From Actinacidiphila acidipaludis (GTDB lineage Bacteria > Actinomycetota > Actinomycetes > Streptomycetales > Streptomycetaceae): a DNA stretch of 64,000 bases. Shown here in pieces: positions 42,424-50,843 of this stretch. Location of the stretch: contig NZ_JAINZZ010000016.1 in NCBI RefSeq assembly GCF_019890725.1, positions 62,001 through 126,000 of the forward strand, written 5' to 3'. Each line of letters begins with the position of its first letter. The first letter of the stretch is position 1. A program made the position numbers and the translations under genes. Under the pieces are notes generated by a model. That model was not told the DNA's origin, did not search any database, and saw only the letters and a program-made list of their open reading frames with translations.

Positions 42424-43362
42424 ATGACCTCCCTGGCCCCACTCCGGAGATCCGCGGCCCCCGCGGACGACCCGGCGCCGTCCCGCCGGCGCACCGACCG
42501 CACCCCCTATGTGCTGATCGCGCCGTCGCTCGTCGTCCTGCTCGGCGTGCTGGCGTACCCGCTGGTGAAGGTGGTGATCCTCTCCACCCAGAAGTGGGGC
42601 GTGGCGCAGATCTTCAGCGCGTCGGCCGCCCCGTCCTTCGTCGGATTCGACAACTACAAGACGCTGCTGAGCGATCCGGACTTCTGGACGGTGCTGGTCC
42701 GCACGGTCGTGCTCACCGTCGCGATGGTCGGCCTGTCCATGGGCCTCGGGTTCGGGATCGCGCTGCTCATGCGGCAGGTGCCCGCCTGGTGCCGCCGCGG
42801 GATGACCTTCGCGCTGGTCATGGCCTGGTCGGTGCCGACGTTCATCTCCACCGAGGTGTTCCACTGGATCACCGAGTACAACTCCGGCGTCGCCAACTGG
42901 GCGCTGGGCATGCAGCCGCACAACTGGTACACCGACGCCACCCAGGGCCTGGCGGTGGCCACCGCGGTCGTGGTGTGGGGTGCGGTGCCGCTGATCGCGA
43001 TCACCCTCTATGCCGGACTGATGCAGATACCCGCCGAACTCGTCGAGGCCGCGCGGATGGACGGCGCCGGCACGTGGGGGGTGTTCCGCCACATCACCGT
43101 GCCGGTGCTGCGCTCGCTGCTGGCCATGCTCACCACCCTCTCGGTGATCTGGGACTTCCAGGTCTTCAACCAGATCTGGATCCTGCGCAACGGCGCGCCC
43201 TCGTCGGACTACTACACCCTGGGCATCTACGCCTACGTCAAGGCCTACGCCGGGCACGACTACGGCCTCGCCTCGGCGACCGCGGTGCTCACCGTCGTCG
43301 CGCTGCTCGGCGTGATGGTCGTCTACCTGCGGCAGATCGCGAAGATCGGAGAACTGTCGTGA
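42424..43362 (+). CDS. sugar ABC transporter permease (MalF type)
   Basis: 312 aa, six hydrophobic segments after a charged N-terminus. The EAA loop EAARMDGAGTWGVFRHITV contacts the ATPase. First permease of the importer; its stop overlaps the next start (TGATG). It lies 74 nt after the binding-protein gene. Confidence 0.94.
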   Translation: MTSLAPLRRSAAPADDPAPSRRRTDRTPYVLIAPSLVVLLGVLAYPLVKVVILSTQKWGVAQIFSASAAPSFVGFDNYKTLLSDPDFWTVLVRTVVLTVAMVGLSMGLGFGIALLMRQVPAWCRRGMTFALVMAWSVPTFISTEVFHWITEYNSGVANWALGMQPHNWYTDATQGLAVATAVVVWGAVPLIAITLYAGLMQIPAELVEAARMDGAGTWGVFRHITVPVLRSLLAMLTTLSVIWDFQVFNQIWILRNGAPSSDYYTLGIYAYVKAYAGHDYGLASATAVLTVVALLGVMVVYLRQIAKIGELS

Positions 43363-44261
43363 TGCCCGCCCTCGCCAGGTCCCGCCGTCAGGAGGGCCGC
43401 CGGGAGCGCCGCCCGGAACGCCGCGCGACCGGCACCGCCCCGTCGGGCCTCCGCGTGCTCTGGACGGCGCTCGGCGTGCTGGTCATCGCCGTCTGGGTCT
43501 TCCCCGTCTACTGGATGGCCACCACGGCCTTCAAGTCGGGGCCGGCGATGGCCGCCGATCCCCCCCAACTGTGGCCGCACGCGCCCACGCTGGTGCACTT
43601 CCGCAAGGTGGTGCACGACCCGCTGTTCTGGGACGCGGTGCGCAACAGCGCGCTCGTCACCGGGATCACGGTGCCGGTGGCGGTGCTGGTCGCCTTCGCG
43701 TCGGCACTGGCGATCGCCCGGTTCCGGTTCCGCGGCCGCGGGACGTACCTGGCCGCGGTGATGCTCGTCCAGATGGTGCCGCACGTCGCGCTCGTCGTCC
43801 CGGTCTTCCTCACCCTCAGCGACGTGGGCCTGTCCGACTCCGTGCCCGGACTCGTCGTCACCTACCTGGCGTTCATCCTGCCGTTCGCGGTCTGGACGCT
43901 GCGCGGCTTCGTCGCCTCGATCCCCAAGGACCTGGAGGAGGCCGCGATGACCGACGGCTGCACCAGGATGGGCGCCTTCCGGCGGATCATCCTGCCGCTG
44001 ACGCTGCCCGGGCTCATCGCCACCTCGGTCTACGCGATGATCCTGGCCTGGAACGAGTACCTGTTCGCGTACTTCATCCTGGCAAGCCCCGACAAGTACA
44101 CCGTCCCGCTGTGGCTGACCCACTTCGTCACCAGCGAGGGCACGGACTACGGCGCGCTGATGGCCGGTTCGGTCATCGTCTCCGCGCCCGTCGTGGTCTT
44201 CTTCATGATCGTCCAGCGCCACCTCGCGGCCGGCCTGACCGCCGGAGCCGTCAAGGGCTGA
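43362..44261 (+). CDS. sugar ABC transporter permease (MalG type)
   Basis: 299 aa from ATG 43362 (GTG 43359 is also possible; the GGAG site serves both). Six hydrophobic segments follow a very basic N-terminus. EAA loop EEAAMTDGCTRMGAFRRII. It completes the import channel. Compared with the damaged permease at 35203, it shows what that gene has lost. Confidence 0.94.
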   Translation: MPALARSRRQEGRRERRPERRATGTAPSGLRVLWTALGVLVIAVWVFPVYWMATTAFKSGPAMAADPPQLWPHAPTLVHFRKVVHDPLFWDAVRNSALVTGITVPVAVLVAFASALAIARFRFRGRGTYLAAVMLVQMVPHVALVVPVFLTLSDVGLSDSVPGLVVTYLAFILPFAVWTLRGFVASIPKDLEEAAMTDGCTRMGAFRRIILPLTLPGLIATSVYAMILAWNEYLFAYFILASPDKYTVPLWLTHFVTSEGTDYGALMAGSVIVSAPVVVFFMIVQRHLAAGLTAGAVKG

Positions 44262-44478
44262 GCCTCACCCCAACCCGACGCCCTGCGCGACCTCGGAGGT
44301 GCCGAGCAGCCGCGCACGGGCGAACTCCCGCCCGCTGCCCGCGTCGACGAGGCTGACCCGGACCAGCGAGGTGGACGACATGCGGCCCACCCCACTGACG
44401 GGCGGGTGCCCCCGGGGCGGCGTTGTCCAGGGTGCGGCGGTGGCGGACGGGCCGGGGCGGCGGGCGCCGAGGAGAGTC

Positions 44479-44508
44479 TTGATCGTCGGCGGGAGCGCCG
44501 CATAGGTT
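44479..44508 (+). promoter_or_regulatory. promoter of the GNAT gene (leaderless)
   Basis: TTGATC, 18-nt spacer, TAGGTT, then seven bases to ATG 44516. No ribosome site. The rest of the gap after the importer (44262-44478) has no confident gene. Confidence 0.55.
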
Positions 44509-44515
44509 GGGCGGC

Positions 44516-45067
44516 ATGACCGAACCCGGACACGTCGCCTGGCCGCCCGCCCCCATCACGACCGAGCGGCTCGTGCTGCGTGCGTCGGAGGCCCGGGACC
44601 GCGCGGCGTGCATCGAGCTGTCCGCCTCGCCGGAGGTCGGCACGTATGTCGGCGGCGCGCGGCCGCGCGACGAACTCGAGCGCTCGGTGCCCGACGTACC
44701 CGGGCAGCGCCCCGGGTTCTTCGTGGCGGAGCTCGACGGGGCGATGATCGGCTACGTCCAGCTGCTCGACCGGCGCGACGCGGAGCGTTTGGGCCATGTC
44801 CGTCCGGAGGGCGGGGAGGCCGAGCTCGGCTACATGTTCCTGCCGCGGGCATGGGGTCAGGGCTACGCCGCCGAGGCGTGCGCCGCCGCACTCGCGTGGT
44901 TCGCCGAGGCGCTCCCCGGCGAGCCGGTCGTGCTCACCACCCAGACGGCCAACGCCCGCTCGATGCGCCTCGCGGCGCGGCTCGGGTTCACCGAGGTGGA
45001 CCGGTTCGAGGAGTGGGGCAGCGAGCAGTGGTTCGGGGTGTGGACCCCGGCCGCGATCGCGGGCTGA
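44516..45067 (+). CDS. GNAT acetyltransferase (RimJ/RimL type)
   Basis: 183 aa. The Acetyltransf_3 pattern is ITTERLVLRASEARDRAACI, then GGEAELGYMFLPRAWGQGYA (acetyl-CoA binding Q/RxxGxA-like loop) and ARSMRLAARLGFTEVDRFEEW. It would acetylate a protein N-terminus, an antibiotic or another amine in the cytoplasm. It is followed after four bases by a type 1 binding-protein gene, implying cotranscription. Confidence 0.92.
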   Translation: MTEPGHVAWPPAPITTERLVLRASEARDRAACIELSASPEVGTYVGGARPRDELERSVPDVPGQRPGFFVAELDGAMIGYVQLLDRRDAERLGHVRPEGGEAELGYMFLPRAWGQGYAAEACAAALAWFAEALPGEPVVLTTQTANARSMRLAARLGFTEVDRFEEWGSEQWFGVWTPAAIAG

Positions 45068-45071
45068 GACG

Positions 45072-46172
45072 GTGGCCCGGCCGGCCGGCCACGCGCCCGT
45101 CCTCGTCGGCGCGCTCGTCCCGCTCAGCCGGCCCGGCTGGACCGAGGCGGGCCGGCACCTCCTGGCCGGGCTCGCGTCGGCCGTTCGGGACGTCAACGAC
45201 GCGGGCGGCGTCGGCGAGGGCGACGGAGCCGGAGTGCTGGAGCTGGTGGTGCGGGACACCGCGGCCGACCCGCAACGGGCCGCGGCGGCCGTCGGCGAAC
45301 TGGCCGGGCTGGGCGTGGCCGCCGTCGTGGGGGAGTACCACAGCGTCGTCGCCCGTGCGGCCGCGGCCCGGGCCGACGCCCTCGGCCTGCCGTTCCTCTG
45401 CTCGTCCGCGGTGCTCGACGCACTCACCGAGCAGCCCACGGACCAGGTCGCGCGCCTCGCCCCGCCGCAGTCCCGCGGCTGGCGGCTCTACGCCGACTTC
45501 CTGCTCGGCGCCGGACACCGCCGCGTCGCCGTGGCAGCCGAGCCCAGCGTCTACTGGGCCGCGGGGACCGGCATCCTGCGGGACCACCTCGCCGCACACG
45601 GCGGCACGGTCACCGAGTTCGACGCCCGCGCACTCGATCCCGGGGCGCTGTGCGACGCCCTCGCCGCCGACGGCGCGACGGTCCTGCTGCTCCTCACCGG
45701 CCACCCGGACCCCGCCGTCCCGATCGTGCAGGCTGTCCGCCGCGACCGGCGCCTCGCCGGCGTCCTGCTCGGCGCCCCGGCCGGACAGCCGGAGTTCCCC
45801 TCCTGGGCCACACTGCTGGGCGAGGACGGCGCCGCGATCCCGTTCCTGCGCTACCTGCCCGCACGCCTGGGCCCGCTCGGCGCACGCGTCGAGGCCGATC
45901 TCCGCGAGCAGTTGGGGGCGCCGCCGTCGTTCGTCGCGCTGGAGGGGTACGACGCCGTCACCGTCCTCGCCGAGGTGCTGCGGTCCCACGGCGTGGACCG
46001 GGCACGCATCGCCGCGTCCTGGCCGGACGTCGACGTCGAGGGCACCCGCGGGCGGATCCGGTTCGCACGCACGCCGGGCGTCAGCGTGTGGCAGTGGGAC
46101 GGGACGCCGGTCCAGATCGCCGACCGCGACCCGGCCGAGCCCGACCGCTTCCGCGTTCTCCGCACCGGCTGA
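45072..46172 (+). CDS. type 1 periplasmic-binding-fold protein without signal peptide
   Basis: 366 aa from GTG 45072. Leucine-binding-protein-like fold: APVLVGALVPLSRPGWTEAG, VRDTAADPQRAAAAVGEL, VAAVVGEYHSVVARAAA, and FVALEGYDAVTVLAEVLRSHG. No signal peptide or lipobox is present and there are no permease or ATPase genes nearby. It may therefore be a cytoplasmic sensor rather than a transport component. The last residues (RTG, stop) lie in the first unit of a 3' tandem repeat. Confidence 0.78.
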   Translation: MARPAGHAPVLVGALVPLSRPGWTEAGRHLLAGLASAVRDVNDAGGVGEGDGAGVLELVVRDTAADPQRAAAAVGELAGLGVAAVVGEYHSVVARAAAARADALGLPFLCSSAVLDALTEQPTDQVARLAPPQSRGWRLYADFLLGAGHRRVAVAAEPSVYWAAGTGILRDHLAAHGGTVTEFDARALDPGALCDALAADGATVLLLLTGHPDPAVPIVQAVRRDRRLAGVLLGAPAGQPEFPSWATLLGEDGAAIPFLRYLPARLGPLGARVEADLREQLGAPPSFVALEGYDAVTVLAEVLRSHGVDRARIAASWPDVDVEGTRGRIRFARTPGVSVWQWDGTPVQIADRDPAEPDRFRVLRTG

Positions 46173-46250
46173 CGGGTTCCTCCGCACCGGCTGACGGCGT
46201 CCCGCGCACCGGCTGACGGCGTCCCGCGCAGCGGCTGACCCTGGCCTTCG
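46153..46250 (+). repeat. 22-bp tandem repeat spanning the 3' end of the binding-protein gene
   Basis: About four units of CGCACCGGCTGACGGCGTCC-like sequence. The gene's own stop codon (the TGA in GGCTGACGG) lies in the first unit, so each further unit repeats an ACC-GGC-TGA ending. Confidence 0.75.
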
Positions 46251-46412
46251 CGCAGGCTGACCCCGGCCTCCGCGCCGGCCGTCTCCTGCTCCCGCGGGCC
46301 GCACGGCGGATGCTGGTGAGGAAGGTGAGGCGGGGCGGTTTGCGGCGAGTGGCGGCGTTCGCCGTGATGTCATCGCGTCGACACCGCCGGGAAATTGGTG
46401 GAGCATGCGCGC

Positions 46413-47951
46413 ATGCCTCTCACCGTGCGCGATCTGCTGGCGATCCCGTCGCTGCGGCTGGAGCTGGCGGCGGGGCGTGCCGGGCTGGGCAACGTGGTCG
46501 AGGCGGCGCACGCCTCGGAGATGCTGCGGCCCGCGGCGTGGCTGGAGGGCGCCGAGGTCGTCATGACGACGGGCCTGCTCCTGGCCGCCCAGGACGACCG
46601 CGACGCGTGGGCGCAGTACGCGGCGGACGTCGCGCACGGGGGAGCGGCGGCCCTCGTCCTGGGGCTCGGCCGGCTGCTGCCCCTCCAGGACGTGCCGTCC
46701 GCGCTCGCCGAGGCGGCCGAGACGTTGGGACTGCCGCTGCTCACCGCGCCCGAGCGCACGCCTTTCGTGGCCGTCACCAAAGCGGTGTTCGGCGCCCGGG
46801 CGGCCGAGGAACGGCGGCTGCTGGAGCGGACGTTGCGCACCCAGCGCCGGCTGACCGCCGCGACCGCCTCCGGCGACGGACTCGACGCCCTGCTGCGGGC
46901 CTGGCAGCAGGCCACCGGCACCGCGGTCGTCGTCTGCGACGTGCTCGGCCGGCTGCTCGGCGCCGCCGGCGCCGAGGGAACGGCCGCGCTCGCCGAGGCC
47001 GCGGGAATCCTCGACGCGGTGGCCCTGCGCGGACTGCGCGGCAGCGCCGACGGCGACCTCCCCTCGGGCCGGGTCCAGGTGCAGCCGCTCGGAGCGTCCC
47101 GGCTCCGCGGGTTCGTGCTGCTGCTCGGCGCGGGCAACGCCGAGTCCCGGCTGCTGGGCAGCGTGCTGGTGTCCCTGCTGTCGGTGGAACTGGAACGCCG
47201 CCATCTCGCCGACGAACCGCAGCGCCGGCGCCGGGCCCAGCTGCTCGCCCAGCTCTTCACCCCCGAACTGCCGCCCGCCCGGGCGCGCTCGCTGCTCACC
47301 GCGGCCGGAGTGCGCAGCACCGCGATCCGCGCGGTGGCGGTGGGAACCGGTGAGCGGCCCGGTGAACAGCCCGACGAACTCGCCGCCGATCTCGCGATGG
47401 CCGCGCCCGGCGGACTCGCCCGGGTGGCCGGCGGATGCGTCGAACTGGTCGTCGGCGACGGGGTGGACGTCGAGGAGATCCTGCGGCGGTTCGCGCCGGG
47501 CCGCCCGGCGGGCATCGGCCCCGCGGTGGCCCCGCAGCACGCCGCGCTCTCGCTGCGCCAGGCCCACGCGCTGCTGCCCACCAGCACGGAACTCGGCCGT
47601 CCGGTGACGACCGCCGAGGCCGGTTCGGTCCGGCTGCTGCTCCGACTGGGCAGTCCCGCACTGCTGTCGGCGTTCGCCGACACCGTCCTCGCGCCTCTGG
47701 ACGCCCAGGATCCCGCGGCCGCGCTCGGCGAGACCCTGCGGGTGTGGCTGGAGACCAACGGCTCCTGGGCCGAGACGTCGAAGCTGCTCGGTGTGCACCG
47801 GCACACCGTGCAGAGCCGGATCGAGCGGATCGCCCAGCTCACCGGCCGCCGCATGGACCGCATCGAGGACCGCGTGGACCTCTGGCTCGCCCTCCAGGCT
47901 CGCGAGAGCGCCCCCGTGCTGCCCGACTCCGCGCCCTCGGGGGCGCCCTGA
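46413..47951 (+). CDS. PucR-family transcriptional regulator
   Basis: 512 aa, ATG 46413 with GGTGGAG eight bases upstream. The N-terminal PucR sensor domain is PLTVRDLLAIPSLRLELAAG, then VEAAHASEMLRPAAWLEGAE. A central GGDEF-like CdaR region follows. The C-terminal PucR HTH reads VWLETNGSWAETSKLLGVHR, then HTVQSRIERIAQLTGRR. Family members activate purine, amine or amino-acid catabolism genes. The target is unknown; the convergent FAH gene is its nearest neighbour. Confidence 0.92.
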   Translation: MPLTVRDLLAIPSLRLELAAGRAGLGNVVEAAHASEMLRPAAWLEGAEVVMTTGLLLAAQDDRDAWAQYAADVAHGGAAALVLGLGRLLPLQDVPSALAEAAETLGLPLLTAPERTPFVAVTKAVFGARAAEERRLLERTLRTQRRLTAATASGDGLDALLRAWQQATGTAVVVCDVLGRLLGAAGAEGTAALAEAAGILDAVALRGLRGSADGDLPSGRVQVQPLGASRLRGFVLLLGAGNAESRLLGSVLVSLLSVELERRHLADEPQRRRRAQLLAQLFTPELPPARARSLLTAAGVRSTAIRAVAVGTGERPGEQPDELAADLAMAAPGGLARVAGGCVELVVGDGVDVEEILRRFAPGRPAGIGPAVAPQHAALSLRQAHALLPTSTELGRPVTTAEAGSVRLLLRLGSPALLSAFADTVLAPLDAQDPAAALGETLRVWLETNGSWAETSKLLGVHRHTVQSRIERIAQLTGRRMDRIEDRVDLWLALQARESAPVLPDSAPSGAP

Positions 47952-48072
47952 AGCCCGCTAACCGGCGGCGGCGCAGAACCCCTTCGCCCGACCGACCGCC
48001 GAACGCCGCTGCCCCGACCGCTGCCCCGACCGCCGCCCCCGAACCGCCGCCCCCGGCCGTATTCCCGGTCCA

Positions 48073-49014
48073 TCACCGCGCCCGGGCCGCCGTGCCCCTC
48101 CGGTGGCGCGGGCGGATCTCCGGCCGGTCCTCGGCCTCGGCCAGCCAGCCGAGGCGAGCGGGATCCCCCACGACGTGGTTGGTGAGCGTGCCGACGCCGT
48201 CGATCGCGATCTCCACCACGTCGCCCTCGCCGAGCGTGAAGTCCAGGCCCGGCACGATGCCGGTGCCGGTGGAGAGGGCCACGCCGTCCGGGAACGGCTG
48301 GCCGGCCAGCAGGTGGCCGACCAGCTCCCGCGGCGCCCGCCGGAACGCCGCCGTGGAGGTCGTGCCCTCGAAGGCGGCCGTGCCGTCCCGCCACACCGTC
48401 ATCCGGATCGCGAGGGCGTCGGGCGCGCCGACCTCCCAGGCGGGTACGAAGCCGGCCGACACCGCGCAACTGCCCGCGTAGACCTTGGCCTGCGGGAGGT
48501 ACAGCGGGTTGTCGCCCTCGATCGAGCGGGAGCTCACGTCGTCGACGACCAGGTAACCCACCGTCTCGCCATGGCGGTTGACCATCAGGCCCAACTCCGG
48601 TTCGGGAACGTCGAGTTCCGAGTCGGGGCGGACGGCGACGGGCTCGCCGTCGGTGACCACGCGCCAGGGCACGGCCTTGAAGAACAGCTCCGGGCGTTCC
48701 GCGTCGTAGACCCGTTCGTAGACGGTCTGTTCGGTGCTCTCGGCCACCCGCGCCTCGCGGGACCGCTCGTAGGTGACGCCCGCCGCCCACAGTTCCATCC
48801 GCCCGTCCAGCGGCGGCAGCAGGATCAGCTCCGCCTCGTCGTGGGAGGCGGGCCCGGCCAGCGCGGCCTCGACCCTGCCCCGCAGTTCCGCCGCCGTCAG
48901 CCGGAGCAGCTCCGCGATCCGGTGCTCGCCGAGGGCGTGGACGGCCCCTGTCCCGTCGGCGACACCGGTGCGCACGGATCCGTCGGGTGCGGCGAAACGC
49001 ACGATGCGGGTCAT
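48073..49014 (-). CDS. fumarylacetoacetate hydrolase-family protein (2-keto-3-deoxy sugar acid hydrolase/dehydratase-like)
   Basis: 313 aa. FAH fold: LWAAGVTYERSREARVAEST, metal-ligand blocks VPEPELGLMVNRHGETVGY and VVDDVSSRSIEGDNPLYLPQ, KVYAGSCAV, and STGTGIVPGLDFTLGEGD. The group includes enzymes for the non-phosphorylated fuconate, arabinonate and related pathways. It is divergent from the FGGY kinase, and the 290-nt gap holds two LacI-type operators, so it belongs to the same sugar regulon. Confidence 0.88.
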   Translation of the reverse strand: MTRIVRFAAPDGSVRTGVADGTGAVHALGEHRIAELLRLTAAELRGRVEAALAGPASHDEAELILLPPLDGRMELWAAGVTYERSREARVAESTEQTVYERVYDAERPELFFKAVPWRVVTDGEPVAVRPDSELDVPEPELGLMVNRHGETVGYLVVDDVSSRSIEGDNPLYLPQAKVYAGSCAVSAGFVPAWEVGAPDALAIRMTVWRDGTAAFEGTTSTAAFRRAPRELVGHLLAGQPFPDGVALSTGTGIVPGLDFTLGEGDVVEIAIDGVGTLTNHVVGDPARLGWLAEAEDRPEIRPRHRRGTAARAR

Positions 49015-49175
49015 GGGTGATCCCTTCGGCCGGAGCGGAGGCGATGAACGGCGGGACGGGCGGCGGTCGGTGAGCGAACGGCGAACGGCGAACGGGGAGC
49101 GGACGGTGAGGCAGCCCGGTGGACAGGCAGGCGGCCGGGCGAGCGGACAGGGAGACTGCCCGCGACCCAGCCCGG

Positions 49176-49189
49176 GGCAATCGATTTCA
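49176..49189. promoter_or_regulatory. LacI-type operator, degenerate left half
   Basis: GGCAATCGATTTCA matches the TGAAATCGATTTCA site at 11 of 14 positions, with an intact right half and core. It lies between the FAH and kinase genes. Confidence 0.65.
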
Positions 49190-49275
49190 GCCGACCCCCC
49201 AGCGACCCTACGAAGACACGGGCAGGCCGGTCAATGCCTCCGTCCGGATGGCAGGACGCCGGATGCCCTTGTGTG

Positions 49276-49289
49276 TGAAATCGATTTCA
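49276..49289. promoter_or_regulatory. LacI-type operator, perfect
   Basis: TGAAATCGATTTCA, identical to the site at 35982, ending 15 nt before the kinase ATG. Repressor bound here would block transcription or early elongation of the kinase-isomerase operon. Confidence 0.85.
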
Positions 49290-49304
49290 GGCACCATGCC
49301 GTGC

Positions 49305-50798
49305 ATGCCCCGTAACGCAGTCGTCGGCGTGGACATCGGCACGTCGAGCAGCAAAGGCGTCCTGGTCGACGCCGGCAGCGGTGCCGTGCTCCGTTCGGCG
49401 GTGCGCGAGCACGCGGTCGACCGGCCCGGCCCCGGCCGCTTCGAGATGGAGGCCGGGGTGTGGTGGGAGGAGTTCACCGGGCTCGCCCGTGAACTGACCG
49501 CCGGCCTCGGCCCCGACCGCGCCGTCGCCGCCGTGGGCATCAGCGGCATGGGACCGTGCGTGCTGCTCACCGACGACGGCGACACACCGCTGCGCCCCGC
49601 CGTCCTCTACGGCGTCGACACCCGGGCGACCGCCCAGATCGACCGGCTGAACGACGAGTTGGGCGCGGACGAGATCGTGCGCCGGTGCGGCTCGGCGCTG
49701 TCCTCCCAGGCGGCCGGCGCGAAGATCGCGTGGGTGGCCGACGAGGAGCCGGCAGTCTTCGCCCGCGCCCGCCGGCTGTACATGCCGAGTTCGTGGCTGG
49801 TGCGCCAACTCACCGGGGCGTACGTCCTGGACCACCACTCGGCCAGCCAGTGCACCCCGCTCTACGACACCAACGCCCTGAACTGGTACGGCCCGTGGGC
49901 CGGACGCATCGCGCCGGGGCTCGAACTGCCACCGCTGCGCTGGTCCGGTGAGGCGGCCGGCACGCTGACCCCGGCCGCCGCGGCCGCGACCGGACTGCCC
50001 GCGGGCATCCCCGTGACGACCGGCACCATCGACGCCTGGGCCGAGGCGGTGAGCGTGGGCGCGCAGGGCCCGGGCGACCTGATGCTGATGTACGGCACCA
50101 CGATGTTCCTCGTCCACACCGTGCCCGACGCCGCGCTCCTGACCAGCCCCGCGCTGTGGAGCACCGTCGGCGCGCTGCCCGGGACCCGCAACCTGGCCGG
50201 CGGCATGGCCACGTCCGGCGCGGTCACGTCCTGGCTGCGCGAGCTGTTCGGCTCGGCCGGCTACGGCGAACTGCTGCGGCTTGCCGAGGAGTCGGGGCCC
50301 GGAGCGAACGGCCTGCTGATGCTCCCGTACTTCGCCGGGGAGCGGACCCCGCTGATGGACCCGCTGGCCCGCGGGGTGGTCGCCGGGCTCTCCCTGTCCC
50401 ACACCCGCGGCGACCTGTACCGGGCGGCCCTCGAAGGCACGGCCCACGGCGTACGGCACAACATCGAGGCGATCGAGGCGGCCGGCGGCGACATCCGCCG
50501 GGTCGTGGCGGTCGGCGGCGGGACCCAGGGCGCGCTGTGGACGCGGATCGTCTCCGACGTCACCGGCCGCCCGCAGGAACTGCGGGCCACCACGATCGGC
50601 GCGAGCTACGGGGGCGCGCTGCTCGCCGCACAACTGGTCGGCGACGCCCGGATCGACGACTGGAACCCGGTCGCCGAGACGGTCGAACCTGACCCGGCCG
50701 CCACCGCCCGCTACGACGAGCTGTACGCGCTCTACCGCGAGCTGTACCCGGCGTCGGCAGGCGTCGTCCACGCGCTCGCGGCCCGGCAGCACCGCTGA
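49305..50798 (+). CDS. FGGY-family carbohydrate kinase
   Basis: 497 aa from ATG 49305. Phosphate-1 loop VVGVDIGTSSSKGVLVD, FGGY_N block AVGISGMGPCVLLTDDGD, and C-terminal ATP-binding region RRVVAVGGGTQGALWTRIVS. It would phosphorylate a ketose such as xylulose, fuculose or ribulose. Followed after 45 nt by the isomerase gene, which would supply the ketose. The LacI operator overlaps its promoter. Confidence 0.92.
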   Translation: MPRNAVVGVDIGTSSSKGVLVDAGSGAVLRSAVREHAVDRPGPGRFEMEAGVWWEEFTGLARELTAGLGPDRAVAAVGISGMGPCVLLTDDGDTPLRPAVLYGVDTRATAQIDRLNDELGADEIVRRCGSALSSQAAGAKIAWVADEEPAVFARARRLYMPSSWLVRQLTGAYVLDHHSASQCTPLYDTNALNWYGPWAGRIAPGLELPPLRWSGEAAGTLTPAAAAATGLPAGIPVTTGTIDAWAEAVSVGAQGPGDLMLMYGTTMFLVHTVPDAALLTSPALWSTVGALPGTRNLAGGMATSGAVTSWLRELFGSAGYGELLRLAEESGPGANGLLMLPYFAGERTPLMDPLARGVVAGLSLSHTRGDLYRAALEGTAHGVRHNIEAIEAAGGDIRRVVAVGGGTQGALWTRIVSDVTGRPQELRATTIGASYGGALLAAQLVGDARIDDWNPVAETVEPDPAATARYDELYALYRELYPASAGVVHALAARQHR

Positions 50799-50843
50799 CC
50801 TTCGGAACCCCCGCCCCCAGCCTCCGCGAAGGAGCCCCACGGC

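Noticed and set aside
44265..44381. 38-codon minus-strand frame (MSSTSLVRVSLVDAG...) downstream of the sugar importer
   Set aside because: Composition is plausible but there is no clear ribosome site, homology or terminator; not enough to call a gene.
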